From Streptomyces sp. ADI95-17 (lineage in GTDB: Bacteria > Actinomycetota > Actinomycetes > Streptomycetales > Streptomycetaceae): 50,573 nucleotides of DNA. The notes below the pieces were generated by a model that saw nothing but the letters and a program-made list of their open reading frames with translations, ran no database searches and had not been told where the DNA came from. The stretch lies in assembly GCF_003846175.1 (NCBI RefSeq), contig NZ_ML123049.1, forward strand, positions 176,425 through 226,997, written 5' to 3'. Both the position numbers and the translations under genes were made by a program. Below are positions 25,564-33,892 of the stretch, in pieces (the first letter of the stretch is position 1; each line of letters starts with the position of its first letter).

Positions 25564-25592
25564 TTGACTGAAAATTCAGTCAATGCCACAGT
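25564..25592 (+). promoter_or_regulatory. Promoter with perfect palindromic operator before the urease-like genes (site C)
   Basis: TTGACTGAAAATTCAGTCAA (25564-25583) is a perfect inverted repeat with 9-bp arms and an AA centre, followed by TGCCACAGTG. TTGACT fits a -35 and CACAGT, 17 nt later, a weak -10 with an upstream TG. The whole arrangement recurs before the first deiminase gene at 23152-23182. The urease gamma-beta ATG is about 96 nt downstream. This is the best candidate binding site for the neighbouring TetR proteins. Confidence 0.65.
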
Positions 25593-25687
25593 GATGCCGC
25601 CAGGCCCGCCGCCGAACTCACCGCCGTGCCGCTGAGGCCCACCGCACTTCCCGGCCCACTGCACTTCCCGGAGCGAGGAATGAATCC

Positions 25688-26401
25688 ATGCCGCTGACGC
25701 CCACCGAACGTGACCGGCTCCTGTTGTTCACCGCAGCGGAGCTCGCCCGGTCCCGACGTGCGCGGGGACTCGGGCTCAACGTTCCCGAGGCCACCGCCCT
25801 GATCGCCGACACCGTCTGTGAGGCGGCGCGGGACGGGCTGCGTCTGGCCGCGGCCGTCGAGCGCGGGCGCACCGTGCTCGGTCCCGGCGACGTCCTGCCG
25901 GGCGTAGCCGATGTGGTCACCGACATCCAGGTGGAGGCCGTCTTCGACGACGGCACGCGACTCGCCGTCGTGAGCGACCCGTTCGGCGCGCGGCTCCGGC
26001 GCGACGACGCCCCCGGCGCCGTACTGCCGGCGTCGGCTGTCGCGGCCACCCCCGAGCCGTTGGTGACGCTGACCGTACGCAATACCGCGGCTGTGCCCGT
26101 CAGCGTCACGTCCCACTTCCACTTCTTCGAAGCCAATCCGCGCCTGGACTTCGACCGGGTGGCCGCCTACGGAATGCGCCTCGCGGCCCCCGCCGGCTCG
26201 TCCACCCGCTTCGACGCGGGCGGGACCGCCGAGGTCGGACTCGTGCCGATCGGCGGTGCCCGGATCGCGATCGGCTTCGCCGGACTCGTGGACGGGCCCC
26301 TCGACGCCCCGGGAGCGAAGCAGGCGGCGCTGCGCGGGGCGGCGGCCTGCGGCTACCTGGGCGCGACCCCCAGCGACCGGCCGGAAGGGACGCGGGCATG
26401 A
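25688..26401 (+). CDS. ureAB: Urease gamma-beta fusion subunit
   Basis: 237 residues. The gamma part (about 1-100) has LTPTERDRLLLFTAAELARS, GLNVPEATALIADTV, then GPGDVLPGVADVVTDIQVEA. The beta part follows with PGAVLPAS, then VSVTSHFHFFEANPRLDFDR and GGARIAIGFAGLVDGPLD. Gamma-beta fusions occur in several bacteria and in a second urease-type locus of Streptomyces. The subunit builds the structural scaffold around the catalytic alpha chain. ATG 25688 follows GGAGCGAGGAA. Its stop overlaps the UreC start (ATGA), so the two are made together. No UreD, UreE, UreF or UreG gene is nearby; if nickel loading is needed it must come from accessory proteins elsewhere in the genome. Confidence 0.92.
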   Translation: MPLTPTERDRLLLFTAAELARSRRARGLGLNVPEATALIADTVCEAARDGLRLAAAVERGRTVLGPGDVLPGVADVVTDIQVEAVFDDGTRLAVVSDPFGARLRRDDAPGAVLPASAVAATPEPLVTLTVRNTAAVPVSVTSHFHFFEANPRLDFDRVAAYGMRLAAPAGSSTRFDAGGTAEVGLVPIGGARIAIGFAGLVDGPLDAPGAKQAALRGAAACGYLGATPSDRPEGTRA

Positions 26402-28218
26402 GCGGGCCCGCCGCACACAGCGATCGCAGCGATCGCAGCGATCGCAGAGAACACAGCGATCGCAGCGATCGCAGAAATCGCAGAGAACACAGCGAGCACT
26501 GCGCGCCTGGCAGCCGGCACATCGACGCGTACGAGTACGCCTCCGTGCACGGCCCGCGTGCCGGGGACCGCGTCCGGCTCGGGGACTCGGGCCTGGTGAT
26601 CCGGGTGGAGTCCGACTCCCAGAAGCCGGGTGACGAGTTCCTTGCCGGGTTCGGCAAGACGGCGCGTGACGGGCTCCATCTGAAGGCCGCAGCGGTCCGT
26701 GCGACCTGTGACGTCGTCATCAGCAATGTCGTCGTCATCGATGCCGTGCTGGGCATCCGCAAGGTGTCCATCGGCATCAGGGAAGGCCGCATCCATGCCA
26801 TCGGCCGCGCGGGCAACCCCGACACCCTGGACGGCGTCGATGTGGTCGTCGGGACCGGGACCACGATCATCTCCGGCGAGGGACTGATCGCGACCGCGGG
26901 CGCCGTCGACACCCATGTCCATCTGCTCTCGCCCCGGATCATGGAAGCGTCTCTCGCGTCCGGCGTCACCACGATCATCGGCCAGGAGTTCGGGCCGATG
27001 TGGGGCGTCGGCGTCAACTCGCCCTGGGCGCTGCGCCACGCGTTCAACGCCTTTGACGCCTGGCCGGTCAACATCGGCTTCCTCGCCCGGGGTTCGTCCT
27101 CGGACGACGCCCCACTCGTCGAGGCCCTCGCCGAGGGCGGGGCGTGCGGGTTCAAGGTGCACGAAGACCTCGGCGCCCACACCCGTGCGCTGGACACCGC
27201 GCTGCGGGTCGCGGAGCAGTATGACGTACAAGTCGCCCTGCACAGTGACGGGTTGAACGAGTGCCTGTCCGTCGAGGACACCCTGAAGGTGTTGGAGGGG
27301 CGGACCATTCACGCCTTCCACATCGAGGGGTGCGGCGGCGGTCACGTACCGAACGTACTGAAGATGGCGGGCGTACCGAACGTGATCGGCTCCTCGACCA
27401 ATCCCACGCTGCCGTTCGGGCGTGACGCGGTGGCCGAGCACTACGGCATGATCGTCTCCGCCCATGATCTGAAGACCGATCTGCCCGGTGACGCGGCGAT
27501 GGCCCGGGACCGGATCCGCGCCGGGACGATGGGCGCCGAGGACGTGCTGCACGACCTGGGCGCCATCGGGATCACGTCGTCGGACGCGCAGGGCATGGGG
27601 CGGGCGGGCGAGACCGTGCGCCGTACCTTCGCGATGGCCGGGAAGATGAAGGCCGAGCTGGGGCCCATGGCGGGTGACGGCGAGCAGGACGACAACGCGC
27701 GCGTCCTCCGTTACATCGCGAAGCTGACCATCAACCCCGCCATCGCCCACGGTCTCGCGCACGAGATCGGCTCCATCGAGGTCGGGAAGATGGCAGACAT
27801 CGTGCTCTGGCGGCCGCCGTTCTTCGGTGCGAAACCCCAGATGGTCCTCAAGTCCGGGGTCCCCGCCCATGGCGTCACCGGAGACCCCAACGCCGCGACC
27901 GACAGCTGCGAACCGCTGGTCCTGGGGCCGCTGTTCGGGGCTCACGGCGCCGCGCCCGCGGACCTCTCGGTCGCCTTCGTCAGCCGGGCCGCCGCCGAGT
28001 CGGGCACCTTCGGCAGGCCCCACGACGCGATGGCCACCCGGCGCCGCCGCGTCGCCGTGCGCGGAGCACGGGGCATCGGTCCCGCGGACATGGTCGGCAA
28101 CGACCGGCTCGGTCAGGTCGAGGTGGACGCGCGTACCGGCCTGGTCACCCTCGACGGCGATCCGATCCGCTCGGAACCCGCCGACTCGGTCTCCCTGAGC
28201 CGCCTCTACTTCCTGTGA
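26398..28218 (+). CDS. ureC: Urease alpha-like catalytic subunit with altered substrate pocket
   Basis: 606 residues. All expected nickel ligands are present: H173/H175 (DTHVH), the carbamylated K253 and nearby H255 (FKVHED), H282 (ALHSD), H308 (FHIEG) and D396 (SSDAQGM); the flap general acid is H356. Compared from memory with Klebsiella UreC, several pocket positions differ: flap Cys319 is Ala355, His321 is Asp357, Ala363 is Gly399, and the GPAAGTHATTC segment is rebuilt as GPMWGVGVNSPW, three residues shorter. Residues 1-40 are an added Ser/Asp/Arg/His-rich tail made of 9-bp repeats. The normal domain starts at about 43 (DAYEYASVHGPRAGDRVRLG) and ends VSLSRLYFL. Urease activity is possible, but an altered substrate is equally consistent. 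Confidence 0.88.
   Translation: MSGPAAHSDRSDRSDRREHSDRSDRRNRREHSEHCAPGSRHIDAYEYASVHGPRAGDRVRLGDSGLVIRVESDSQKPGDEFLAGFGKTARDGLHLKAAAVRATCDVVISNVVVIDAVLGIRKVSIGIREGRIHAIGRAGNPDTLDGVDVVVGTGTTIISGEGLIATAGAVDTHVHLLSPRIMEASLASGVTTIIGQEFGPMWGVGVNSPWALRHAFNAFDAWPVNIGFLARGSSSDDAPLVEALAEGGACGFKVHEDLGAHTRALDTALRVAEQYDVQVALHSDGLNECLSVEDTLKVLEGRTIHAFHIEGCGGGHVPNVLKMAGVPNVIGSSTNPTLPFGRDAVAEHYGMIVSAHDLKTDLPGDAAMARDRIRAGTMGAEDVLHDLGAIGITSSDAQGMGRAGETVRRTFAMAGKMKAELGPMAGDGEQDDNARVLRYIAKLTINPAIAHGLAHEIGSIEVGKMADIVLWRPPFFGAKPQMVLKSGVPAHGVTGDPNAATDSCEPLVLGPLFGAHGAAPADLSVAFVSRAAAESGTFGRPHDAMATRRRRVAVRGARGIGPADMVGNDRLGQVEVDARTGLVTLDGDPIRSEPADSVSLSRLYFL
26419..26499 (+). repeat. 9-bp minisatellite encoding the UreC N-terminal tail
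   Basis: Nine consecutive 9-bp units: three AGCGATCGC, one AGAGAACAC, two AGCGATCGC, AGAAATCGC, AGAGAACAC and AGCGAGCAC. In frame they encode Ser-Asp-Arg and Arg-Glu-His triplets. The main unit is itself a palindrome core, GCGATCGC. The array adds about 27 residues absent from ordinary urease alpha chains. Confidence 0.92.
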
Positions 28219-28344
28219 CACGCGGCACCCCCCCCGCGGCGTGAGCGATGCACCGCCTTCCGTAACGCGCGCCGCCTCCCGTCGCGTCGCCAACGGGCGC
28301 GCCGCTCCCCCCGGCCCGATACCGGCATTCACCCGTCCGGTTCA

Positions 28345-28374
28345 GCAAGAGCAAGAGCAAGAGCAAGAGCAAGA
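28345..28374 (+). repeat. GCAAGA hexamer array in the leader of the second deiminase gene
   Basis: Five perfect GCAAGA units are followed by GAGAGA and then TACCTG before ATG 28387. The purine-rich end of the array probably serves as, or extends, the ribosome binding site. The 168-nt gap after UreC contains nothing else recognised apart from a C-rich stretch at 28228-28236. Confidence 0.88.
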
Positions 28375-28386
28375 GAGAGATACCTG

Positions 28387-29412
28387 ATGACCTCGTTCCG
28401 TATGCCCGCCGAATGGTCCGAGCATGAGGGCTGCCTGATGGCCTGGCCCACCCGCGTCGACCTCTGGGAAAGCGTCCTCGACCAGGTGAAGGGGGAGTAC
28501 GCGCAAGTCGCCCGCGCCATAGCCGAGTTCGAGCCGGTCACCATGGTCGCGCCGCCAGGCCACGGCGACGAGGCCCGCGTGCGGTGCGGCGACGGTGTCA
28601 CCGTGGTCGAACTGCCCCTGGACGACTCGTGGTTCCGCGACTCGGCCCCGCTGTTCGTGCTCGACCGGGAGGGCCGCCGCGCCGGGGTCGACTTCCGCTT
28701 CAACGCCTGGGGCCGCAAGCACCATCCGTACGACGCCGACGACCGAATCAGCGGCCTGCTGCTCGACCACCTCGGCATCGAACGCATTCCCTCCGGCATG
28801 GTCCTGGAGGGCGGGTCCATCACGGTCGACGGCGAGGGCACGTTGATCACCACCGAGCAGTGCCTACTCCACCCCAACCGCAACCCGGACATGAGCCGTG
28901 CCGCGATCGAGGCCGAGCTGAAGGCGCGCCTCGGCGTCACCAAGGTCATCTGGCTTCCGTACGGCGGACTGCTGGACACCGAGACGGACGGGCACGTCGA
29001 CGGCGTCTGCGCGTTCGCGGCCCCCGGCAAGGTCGTCGTCTCGCTTCCCGACGATCCGGCGCACCCCGATCACGCCCGCATGCGCGCCAACCGCGCCGTC
29101 CTTGAAGCCGGCACCGACGCCCAGGGACGCCCGCTGGAGATCATTGACGTTCCGCAGACCGTGTTCGTCGAGGTGGCCGGTGGCGAGGTCGAGGTGTCGT
29201 ACCTCAACCACTACGTCGCCAACGGCGGGGTGGTCGTCCCGGTGGCCGGGCTGCCCGAGGACGAGGCAGCCCTCGCGGTGCTCGCGTCGGCGTACCCGGG
29301 TCGCAAGGTCGTCGGGGTGAGGGCGGCGGCCGTCGCGTACGGCGGTGGGGGAGTGCACTGCATCACCCAGCAGATCCCCGCCGCGCACCCCGCCGCGCAC
29401 CCCGGCGCGTGA
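28387..29412 (+). CDS. Agmatine deiminase, cytosolic
   Basis: 341 residues with no signal peptide; it begins directly with the family N terminus RMPAEWSEHEGCLMAWP. Conserved segments: LDDSWFRDSAPLF, FRFNAWGRKHH, VLEGGSITVDGEGTL, HPNRNPDMS, ETDGHVDGVCAF, and the catalytic Cys at about 325 in GGGGVHCITQQIP. It is the most canonical of the three deiminases and probably converts agmatine to N-carbamoylputrescine and ammonia. The usual next enzyme, N-carbamoylputrescine amidase (AguB, nitrilase family), is not in the window. It follows the urease-like genes on the same strand and precedes an ABC importer by 19 nt, so it may be part of one long operon. The C terminus carries a short HPAAHPGA repeat. 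Confidence 0.88.
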   Translation: MTSFRMPAEWSEHEGCLMAWPTRVDLWESVLDQVKGEYAQVARAIAEFEPVTMVAPPGHGDEARVRCGDGVTVVELPLDDSWFRDSAPLFVLDREGRRAGVDFRFNAWGRKHHPYDADDRISGLLLDHLGIERIPSGMVLEGGSITVDGEGTLITTEQCLLHPNRNPDMSRAAIEAELKARLGVTKVIWLPYGGLLDTETDGHVDGVCAFAAPGKVVVSLPDDPAHPDHARMRANRAVLEAGTDAQGRPLEIIDVPQTVFVEVAGGEVEVSYLNHYVANGGVVVPVAGLPEDEAALAVLASAYPGRKVVGVRAAAVAYGGGGVHCITQQIPAAHPAAHPGA

Positions 29413-29431
29413 TGTCCGGGTGAGCGCCCCC

Positions 29432-31081
29432 ATGACCACATCACCCCCGTACCGCGCCGTGAGACGCGGCCGGCGCCGGCGTCCCGCCGCCGTGGCGGCC
29501 GCCCTGGTCTCGCTCGCCTCGCTCACGGCGTGCGCGGGCCCGCCCCGGAACGCACCCGACTCCTTCGCGATGTCGGCGTCCACGCCCCGGGCCAAGGGCG
29601 ACATCGGCTCGTTCACCTGGGCCCTCTACGCCGAACCGCCCACGCTCGACTACACGGTGGCGTTCGACTACCCGCAGAACATGGTGCTCTCCAACGTGTG
29701 CGAGAGCCTCATGCGGTGGACGCCGGAGCTCACCACCGAGCCCGGCCTGGCCCGCAGGGCATCGCACCCCGACCCCACCACCTGGGTCTACGACCTGCGC
29801 GAGGGAGTGCGCTTCCACAGCGGCGGGACGATGACCGCCGACGACGTGGTGTTCAGCCTGGACCGGCAGCGGGACCCGGACAACGCCGCCGCGTGGGCGC
29901 AGACCTTCCAGAACGTCGCCTCCGTCAGGAAGACGGGTCCGCTCCAGGTCACCGTCGAGCTGAGGAAACCCGACTCGCAGTTCCCCCAGTACATGGCTAC
30001 CGCCGCCGGAGCGGTGGCCTCCAGGGACGGCGTCGAGGCGGCCGGAAAGGACTACGGGACCTCGGGCGGCCTCGCCTGCACCGGACCGTTCGAACTCGGC
30101 ACCTGGCGCAAGGGCCAGTCCATCGAGCTCGACCGCTTCGACGGCTACTGGGGACGCCGGGCCAGGTCGGGCAAGGCGGTGTTCCGCTTCCTGCCCGACG
30201 CCTCGGCCAGGACCAACGCCCTGCTGAGCGGGGAGGCCGACGGCAGCTATCTCATCCCCACCGAGAGCTACACCCGGCTGCGCGGCAGCGGCGTCGGCGA
30301 GCTGTACTTCGGCGAGGGCCTCAGCACGGTCAATGTCGCCATCACGAACATGCGGGGCCCGCTCGCCGATCTCCGCGTACGGCGTGCCCTCTCGCTGGCC
30401 CTCGACCGCTCCGGCTTCGTCCAGGTCGGCCTCGGCGGCGCCGGCACCCCCACCGGCGCGCTCACCACCCGTGCCGCCTGGGCGGACGCGCCGGAGCGGA
30501 CCAGGAAGCGGGCCTTCGAGGGCATGCGCCCCGCGGCCCCGGACATCGCGCGGGCCGAGGCGCTGGTCAAGGAGGCGGGCGCCACCGGCAAGACCCTGAC
30601 CGTCGCCACCAGTTCCATCGGCCAGGACGTCTCGCTCCTCGCCACCGCCGTCCAGGCGGCCGGAACCCGGATCGGCCTGGACATCCGGCTCAAGTCCATC
30701 GCGCCCAACGCGTTCACCGCGCTGTTCACCGACCCAGGAGCCCGTAAGGGCATCGACATGTTCCCGCTCACGTACTACGACTCGATCACCGATCCGCTGG
30801 ACGTCCTGACGAACTTCAGGACCGGCTCCTACCTGAACTTCGCCGGGCACAGCGACAAGACGTACGACGAACTCGTCGACCGGGCCGGTGCCGTGGACGA
30901 TCCGAAGCGGCGGCTGGCGATCGAGGCGGAGGCCCACCGGCGCGCCGCGCGGAGCCTGTTGTGGATCCCGGTGGCCGAATGGCCCACCGCCCTCTTCCTC
31001 AACAAGAGGATCACCGGCGCCCCCACGACCATCTCGTACATGTACCAGCCGTGGGCCGCCGAAGTGGGGGCCGCCGAATGA
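29432..31081 (+). CDS. ABC importer substrate-binding lipoprotein (family 5, Dpp/Opp/Nik type)
   Basis: 549 residues. The signal peptide ends in a lipobox, SLTAC near residue 33, so it is anchored outside the membrane. The SBP_bac_5 domain follows: FTWALYAEPPTLDY, then a SLMRWTPELTTEPGLA region, YDLREGVRFHSGGTMTADDV and FSLDRQRDP. These proteins bind peptides, nickel chelates, opines or similar ligands. ATG 29432 was chosen because GGTGAG lies 7 nt upstream; GTG 29420 is an alternative. Its stop overlaps the permease start. Given the deiminase and urease neighbours, the ligand could be a guanidino compound, an arginine-containing peptide or a nickel complex; the sequence does not decide. Confidence 0.9.
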   Translation: MTTSPPYRAVRRGRRRRPAAVAAALVSLASLTACAGPPRNAPDSFAMSASTPRAKGDIGSFTWALYAEPPTLDYTVAFDYPQNMVLSNVCESLMRWTPELTTEPGLARRASHPDPTTWVYDLREGVRFHSGGTMTADDVVFSLDRQRDPDNAAAWAQTFQNVASVRKTGPLQVTVELRKPDSQFPQYMATAAGAVASRDGVEAAGKDYGTSGGLACTGPFELGTWRKGQSIELDRFDGYWGRRARSGKAVFRFLPDASARTNALLSGEADGSYLIPTESYTRLRGSGVGELYFGEGLSTVNVAITNMRGPLADLRVRRALSLALDRSGFVQVGLGGAGTPTGALTTRAAWADAPERTRKRAFEGMRPAAPDIARAEALVKEAGATGKTLTVATSSIGQDVSLLATAVQAAGTRIGLDIRLKSIAPNAFTALFTDPGARKGIDMFPLTYYDSITDPLDVLTNFRTGSYLNFAGHSDKTYDELVDRAGAVDDPKRRLAIEAEAHRRAARSLLWIPVAEWPTALFLNKRITGAPTTISYMYQPWAAEVGAAE

Positions 31082-32037
31082 GCTTCGTCGTATTCGCGGT
31101 GCGGCGGACGGCCGAGATGGCTGCCACCCTGTTCGCGGCCTCGTTCGTGGTCTTCGGCGCGATGTACCTGGCGCCCGGCAGCCCGGCGAGTTTCCTGCTC
31201 TCCGGCCGCTCGGCCTCGCCCGAAGCCCTCGCCGCCATCAACTCCCAGTACCACCTGGACGATCCGTTCGCCGTACGGTACTTCGCCTGGCTCGGGAACG
31301 TCCTGCAGGGCGACTTCGGGCGGTCCATCACCTACCGCACCGATGTGTCCCGCCTGCTGGCCGACCGGCTCCCCACCACCTTGCTGCTGATCGCGATGTC
31401 GCTGACCGTGGTGGTGCTCGTCGGGCTGTTCCTGGGCGGACTGGCCGCCGTACGTGGTGGGGCGACCGACTCCGCCGTCCTGGTGGCCACGACGTTCGCC
31501 GTCGCGACCCCCTCCTTCGTCGCGGCCGTGCTGCTGCAAGGTCTGTTCGCCGTGCGCCTGGGCTGGTTCCCCAGCGGCGGCTCGGGCGACGGTCCCGTCG
31601 ACATGCTCCGGCACCTGACGCTGCCCGCCGTCGCACTCGCCCTCTACCTGATCGGCATGCTCACCCGGGTCACCCGCTCGGCCATGCTCGAAGCACTCGA
31701 CAGCGAACACGTCACCGTGGCCCGCAGCAGGGGCGTCCCCGAACGCCAGGTGATCCGCCGTCATGCGTTCCGCAACTCGCTCGGCACCATCCTGACCACC
31801 GGCGGCCTGGTCGTCTCCACGCTCCTGGTCTGCACGATCCTCGTCGAGACCGCCTTCAGCGTCGGCGGCATAGGCCAGCTTCTCGAACTCTCCACCACCA
31901 CCAAGGACTTCCCGACCGTCCAGGCCATCGCGCTGATCGTCGTCGCCCTGTTCATGGCCGTGAACCTCGTCGTCGACCTGCTGCTGCCGCTGGCCGACCC
32001 GCGGCTCACGCTCGGTACCAGGGGGGCCGCCGCATGA
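31078..32037 (+). CDS. ABC importer permease, DppB-like
   Basis: 319 residues with about six membrane helices. The N terminus has the DppB/OppB signature: a first helix, then APGSPASFLLSGRSASPEAL and LGNVLQGDFGRSITY. The EAA-type cytoplasmic loop is visible as LDSEHVTVARSRGVPERQVI, which docks to the ATPases. It overlaps the binding-protein stop and the next permease start, both by ATGA, indicating a single coupled operon. Confidence 0.9.
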   Translation: MSFVVFAVRRTAEMAATLFAASFVVFGAMYLAPGSPASFLLSGRSASPEALAAINSQYHLDDPFAVRYFAWLGNVLQGDFGRSITYRTDVSRLLADRLPTTLLLIAMSLTVVVLVGLFLGGLAAVRGGATDSAVLVATTFAVATPSFVAAVLLQGLFAVRLGWFPSGGSGDGPVDMLRHLTLPAVALALYLIGMLTRVTRSAMLEALDSEHVTVARSRGVPERQVIRRHAFRNSLGTILTTGGLVVSTLLVCTILVETAFSVGGIGQLLELSTTTKDFPTVQAIALIVVALFMAVNLVVDLLLPLADPRLTLGTRGAAA

Positions 32038-32888
32038 CCGCCGTACTCACCCGCCGGCCCGGCCTGTCCGGGATCCGCGCCGCCGGCTCACCGCTCCACC
32101 TGATCTGCCTGGCCCTGGTGGTCCTCGTCGTCACCGCCGCGGTGCTCGCACCCTGGCTGGTGCCGCACGATCCCAACGTCGTCGATCTGGGCAGTGCGCT
32201 GGCAGGTACCTCCGCCGACCATCCGCTCGGCGTGGACGCCGCCGGCCGTGACACCCTCTCCCGGCTGCTGCTCGGCGCGAGGACCTCGCTGCTCGGGCCG
32301 CTGGAGGTGGTCGCGTTCTCCACCCTGGCCGGGGTCGCCGTCGGCACCGCCGCGGCCTGGCGCGGAGGCCGGCTGGACTCCCTGCTCTCCCGCAGCACCG
32401 AACTGGTCTTCGCCTTCCCCGGCATGCTGCTCGCGATCCTCATCATCTCGGTGTACGGAGAGGGCCTGCTCGCCCCGGTGATCGCCCTCGCCATCGCCTA
32501 CCTGCCCTACGTCAGCCGCCTCACCCGCTCCCTGGTCCTGGCAGAACGGGCCCGCCCCTACGTCAGCGCCTACCGGGTCCAGGGCCACTCGGCGCTCCAG
32601 ATCTGCCTGCGCCACGTCCTTCCCAACATCGCCCCCGTCGTCCTCGCCCAGGCCACCATCAACTTCGGCTATGCGCTGATGGACCTCGCGGGGCTGTCGT
32701 TCCTCGGCCTCGGCATTCCCGCGCTCACCCCCGACTGGGGCCGCATGGTCTTCGACGGCCAGACCGCCGTCCAGCACGGCTACCCGCTGTCCGCGATCCT
32801 GCCCTGCGTCGTCATCGTGCTGACCGTCGTCGCGTTCAACGTCGTCGGCGAGCGCTGGGCCGACCGCGTCGCCAGGAGAGACCGATGA
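32034..32888 (+). CDS. ABC importer permease, DppC-like
   Basis: 284 residues. The DppC/OppC pattern is visible: WLVPHDPNVVDLGSAL, then HPLGVDAAGRDTLSRLLLGA near the first periplasmic loop. The EAA loop is ARPYVSAYRVQGHSALQICL, followed by RHVLPNIAPVVLAQ. The C-terminal segment FLGLGIPALTPDWGRMV is typical of the family. It overlaps both neighbours by 4 nt. Confidence 0.92.
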   Translation: MTAVLTRRPGLSGIRAAGSPLHLICLALVVLVVTAAVLAPWLVPHDPNVVDLGSALAGTSADHPLGVDAAGRDTLSRLLLGARTSLLGPLEVVAFSTLAGVAVGTAAAWRGGRLDSLLSRSTELVFAFPGMLLAILIISVYGEGLLAPVIALAIAYLPYVSRLTRSLVLAERARPYVSAYRVQGHSALQICLRHVLPNIAPVVLAQATINFGYALMDLAGLSFLGLGIPALTPDWGRMVFDGQTAVQHGYPLSAILPCVVIVLTVVAFNVVGERWADRVARRDR

Positions 32889-33892
32889 ACACAACCATGA
32901 ACGCACCCGCCACCCAGGCCGGCACGCTCGACATCCGGGGGCTCCGCCTCACCCTGCCCGGCACGGCCCGCCCCGTCCTCGACGGCGTCGACCTCACCGT
33001 CGCCCCCGGTGAGACCGTCTCCCTCGTGGGCGAGTCGGGATCCGGCAAGACCCTCACCTCACGCAGCGCACTGTGCCTGCTGCCGCCGGGAGCCGTCACC
33101 GAGGGGACCGTCCGCGTCAACGGCGACGACGTGCTCACCGCCGACGCCGACCGGCTGCGCGCCCTGCGCACCGGCACGGTCGCCATGGTCTTCCAGGACC
33201 CGCGCGCCGCCCTCAACCCGCTGCGCCGCATCGGCGACTTCCTCACCGAGGGCGTCCGCGCCACCCGGACGGCCGCCCGCGCGCGAGCGACCGCCCGCGC
33301 CACCGAACTCCTGGGCGCGGTGGGCCTCGACGACACCGTCCTGCGCAAGTACCCCGGCCAGGTCTCCGGCGGCATGCTGCAACGCGTCATGATCGCCGCG
33401 GCGCTCATGGGCGAACCCGCCCTGCTGCTCGCGGACGAACCCACCACCGCACTGGACGTCACCACACAGGCCGAGGTCGTCGCACTCCTCGCCCGGCTGC
33501 GCGAACGCTTCGCCACCGCCCTGCTGTTCGTCACCCACGACCTCGACCTGGCCGCGGCCATCAGCGACCGCGTGTATGTCATGTACGCGGGCCGGATCGC
33601 CGAACACGGCCCCGCGAAGCAGCTCTTCGAGCACCCGCGGCACCCCTACACGGCGGCCCTGCTGGCCTCCACGCCCCGCCTGGAGCGAACCGGCGGCAGA
33701 CTCAGCGCGATCGAGGGCCGGCCCCCCGGCCTGAGCACCGCCCTGACCGGCTGCGCCTTCGCCGCCCGCTGCCCGCTCGCCACCGAGGTGTGCGACGAGC
33801 GGCCCCCGGAGCTGCGGCCCGTCCCGGGACACCCGGAGCACCGGGCCGCCTGCCACCACAGCGAGCTGCTCGAAGGGAGCGCCGATGCCTGA
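32885..33892 (+). CDS. ABC importer ATPase, DppD-like
   Basis: 335 residues. Walker A is GESGSGKT, the Q-loop is VFQDPRAALNP, the signature is VSGGMLQRVMIA, Walker B is LLLADEPTTALD and the switch His is in VTHD. The C-terminal oligopeptide/dipeptide extension follows, with HPRHPYTAALL and a Cys cluster (GCAFAARCPLATEVC, then C in AACHH) of the type that binds an iron-sulfur cluster in DppD/OppD homologs. It overlaps both neighbouring genes. Likely to form a heterodimer with the next ATPase. Confidence 0.92.
   Translation: MNTTMNAPATQAGTLDIRGLRLTLPGTARPVLDGVDLTVAPGETVSLVGESGSGKTLTSRSALCLLPPGAVTEGTVRVNGDDVLTADADRLRALRTGTVAMVFQDPRAALNPLRRIGDFLTEGVRATRTAARARATARATELLGAVGLDDTVLRKYPGQVSGGMLQRVMIAAALMGEPALLLADEPTTALDVTTQAEVVALLARLRERFATALLFVTHDLDLAAAISDRVYVMYAGRIAEHGPAKQLFEHPRHPYTAALLASTPRLERTGGRLSAIEGRPPGLSTALTGCAFAARCPLATEVCDERPPELRPVPGHPEHRAACHHSELLEGSADA

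Noticed and set aside
25564..25583. Palindrome considered as a transcription terminator of TetR 2
   Set aside because: AT-rich, only weakly stable as RNA, and related copies stand upstream of other genes with a promoter-like extension.
25688..28218. A complete canonical urease operon
   Set aside because: No UreD, UreE, UreF or UreG gene occurs before or after; the flanking genes are TetR, deiminase and ABC importer.
26353..28332. A 659-codon minus-strand frame opposite ureC
   Set aside because: Antisense of a clearly recognisable urease subunit; no ribosome site or motif.
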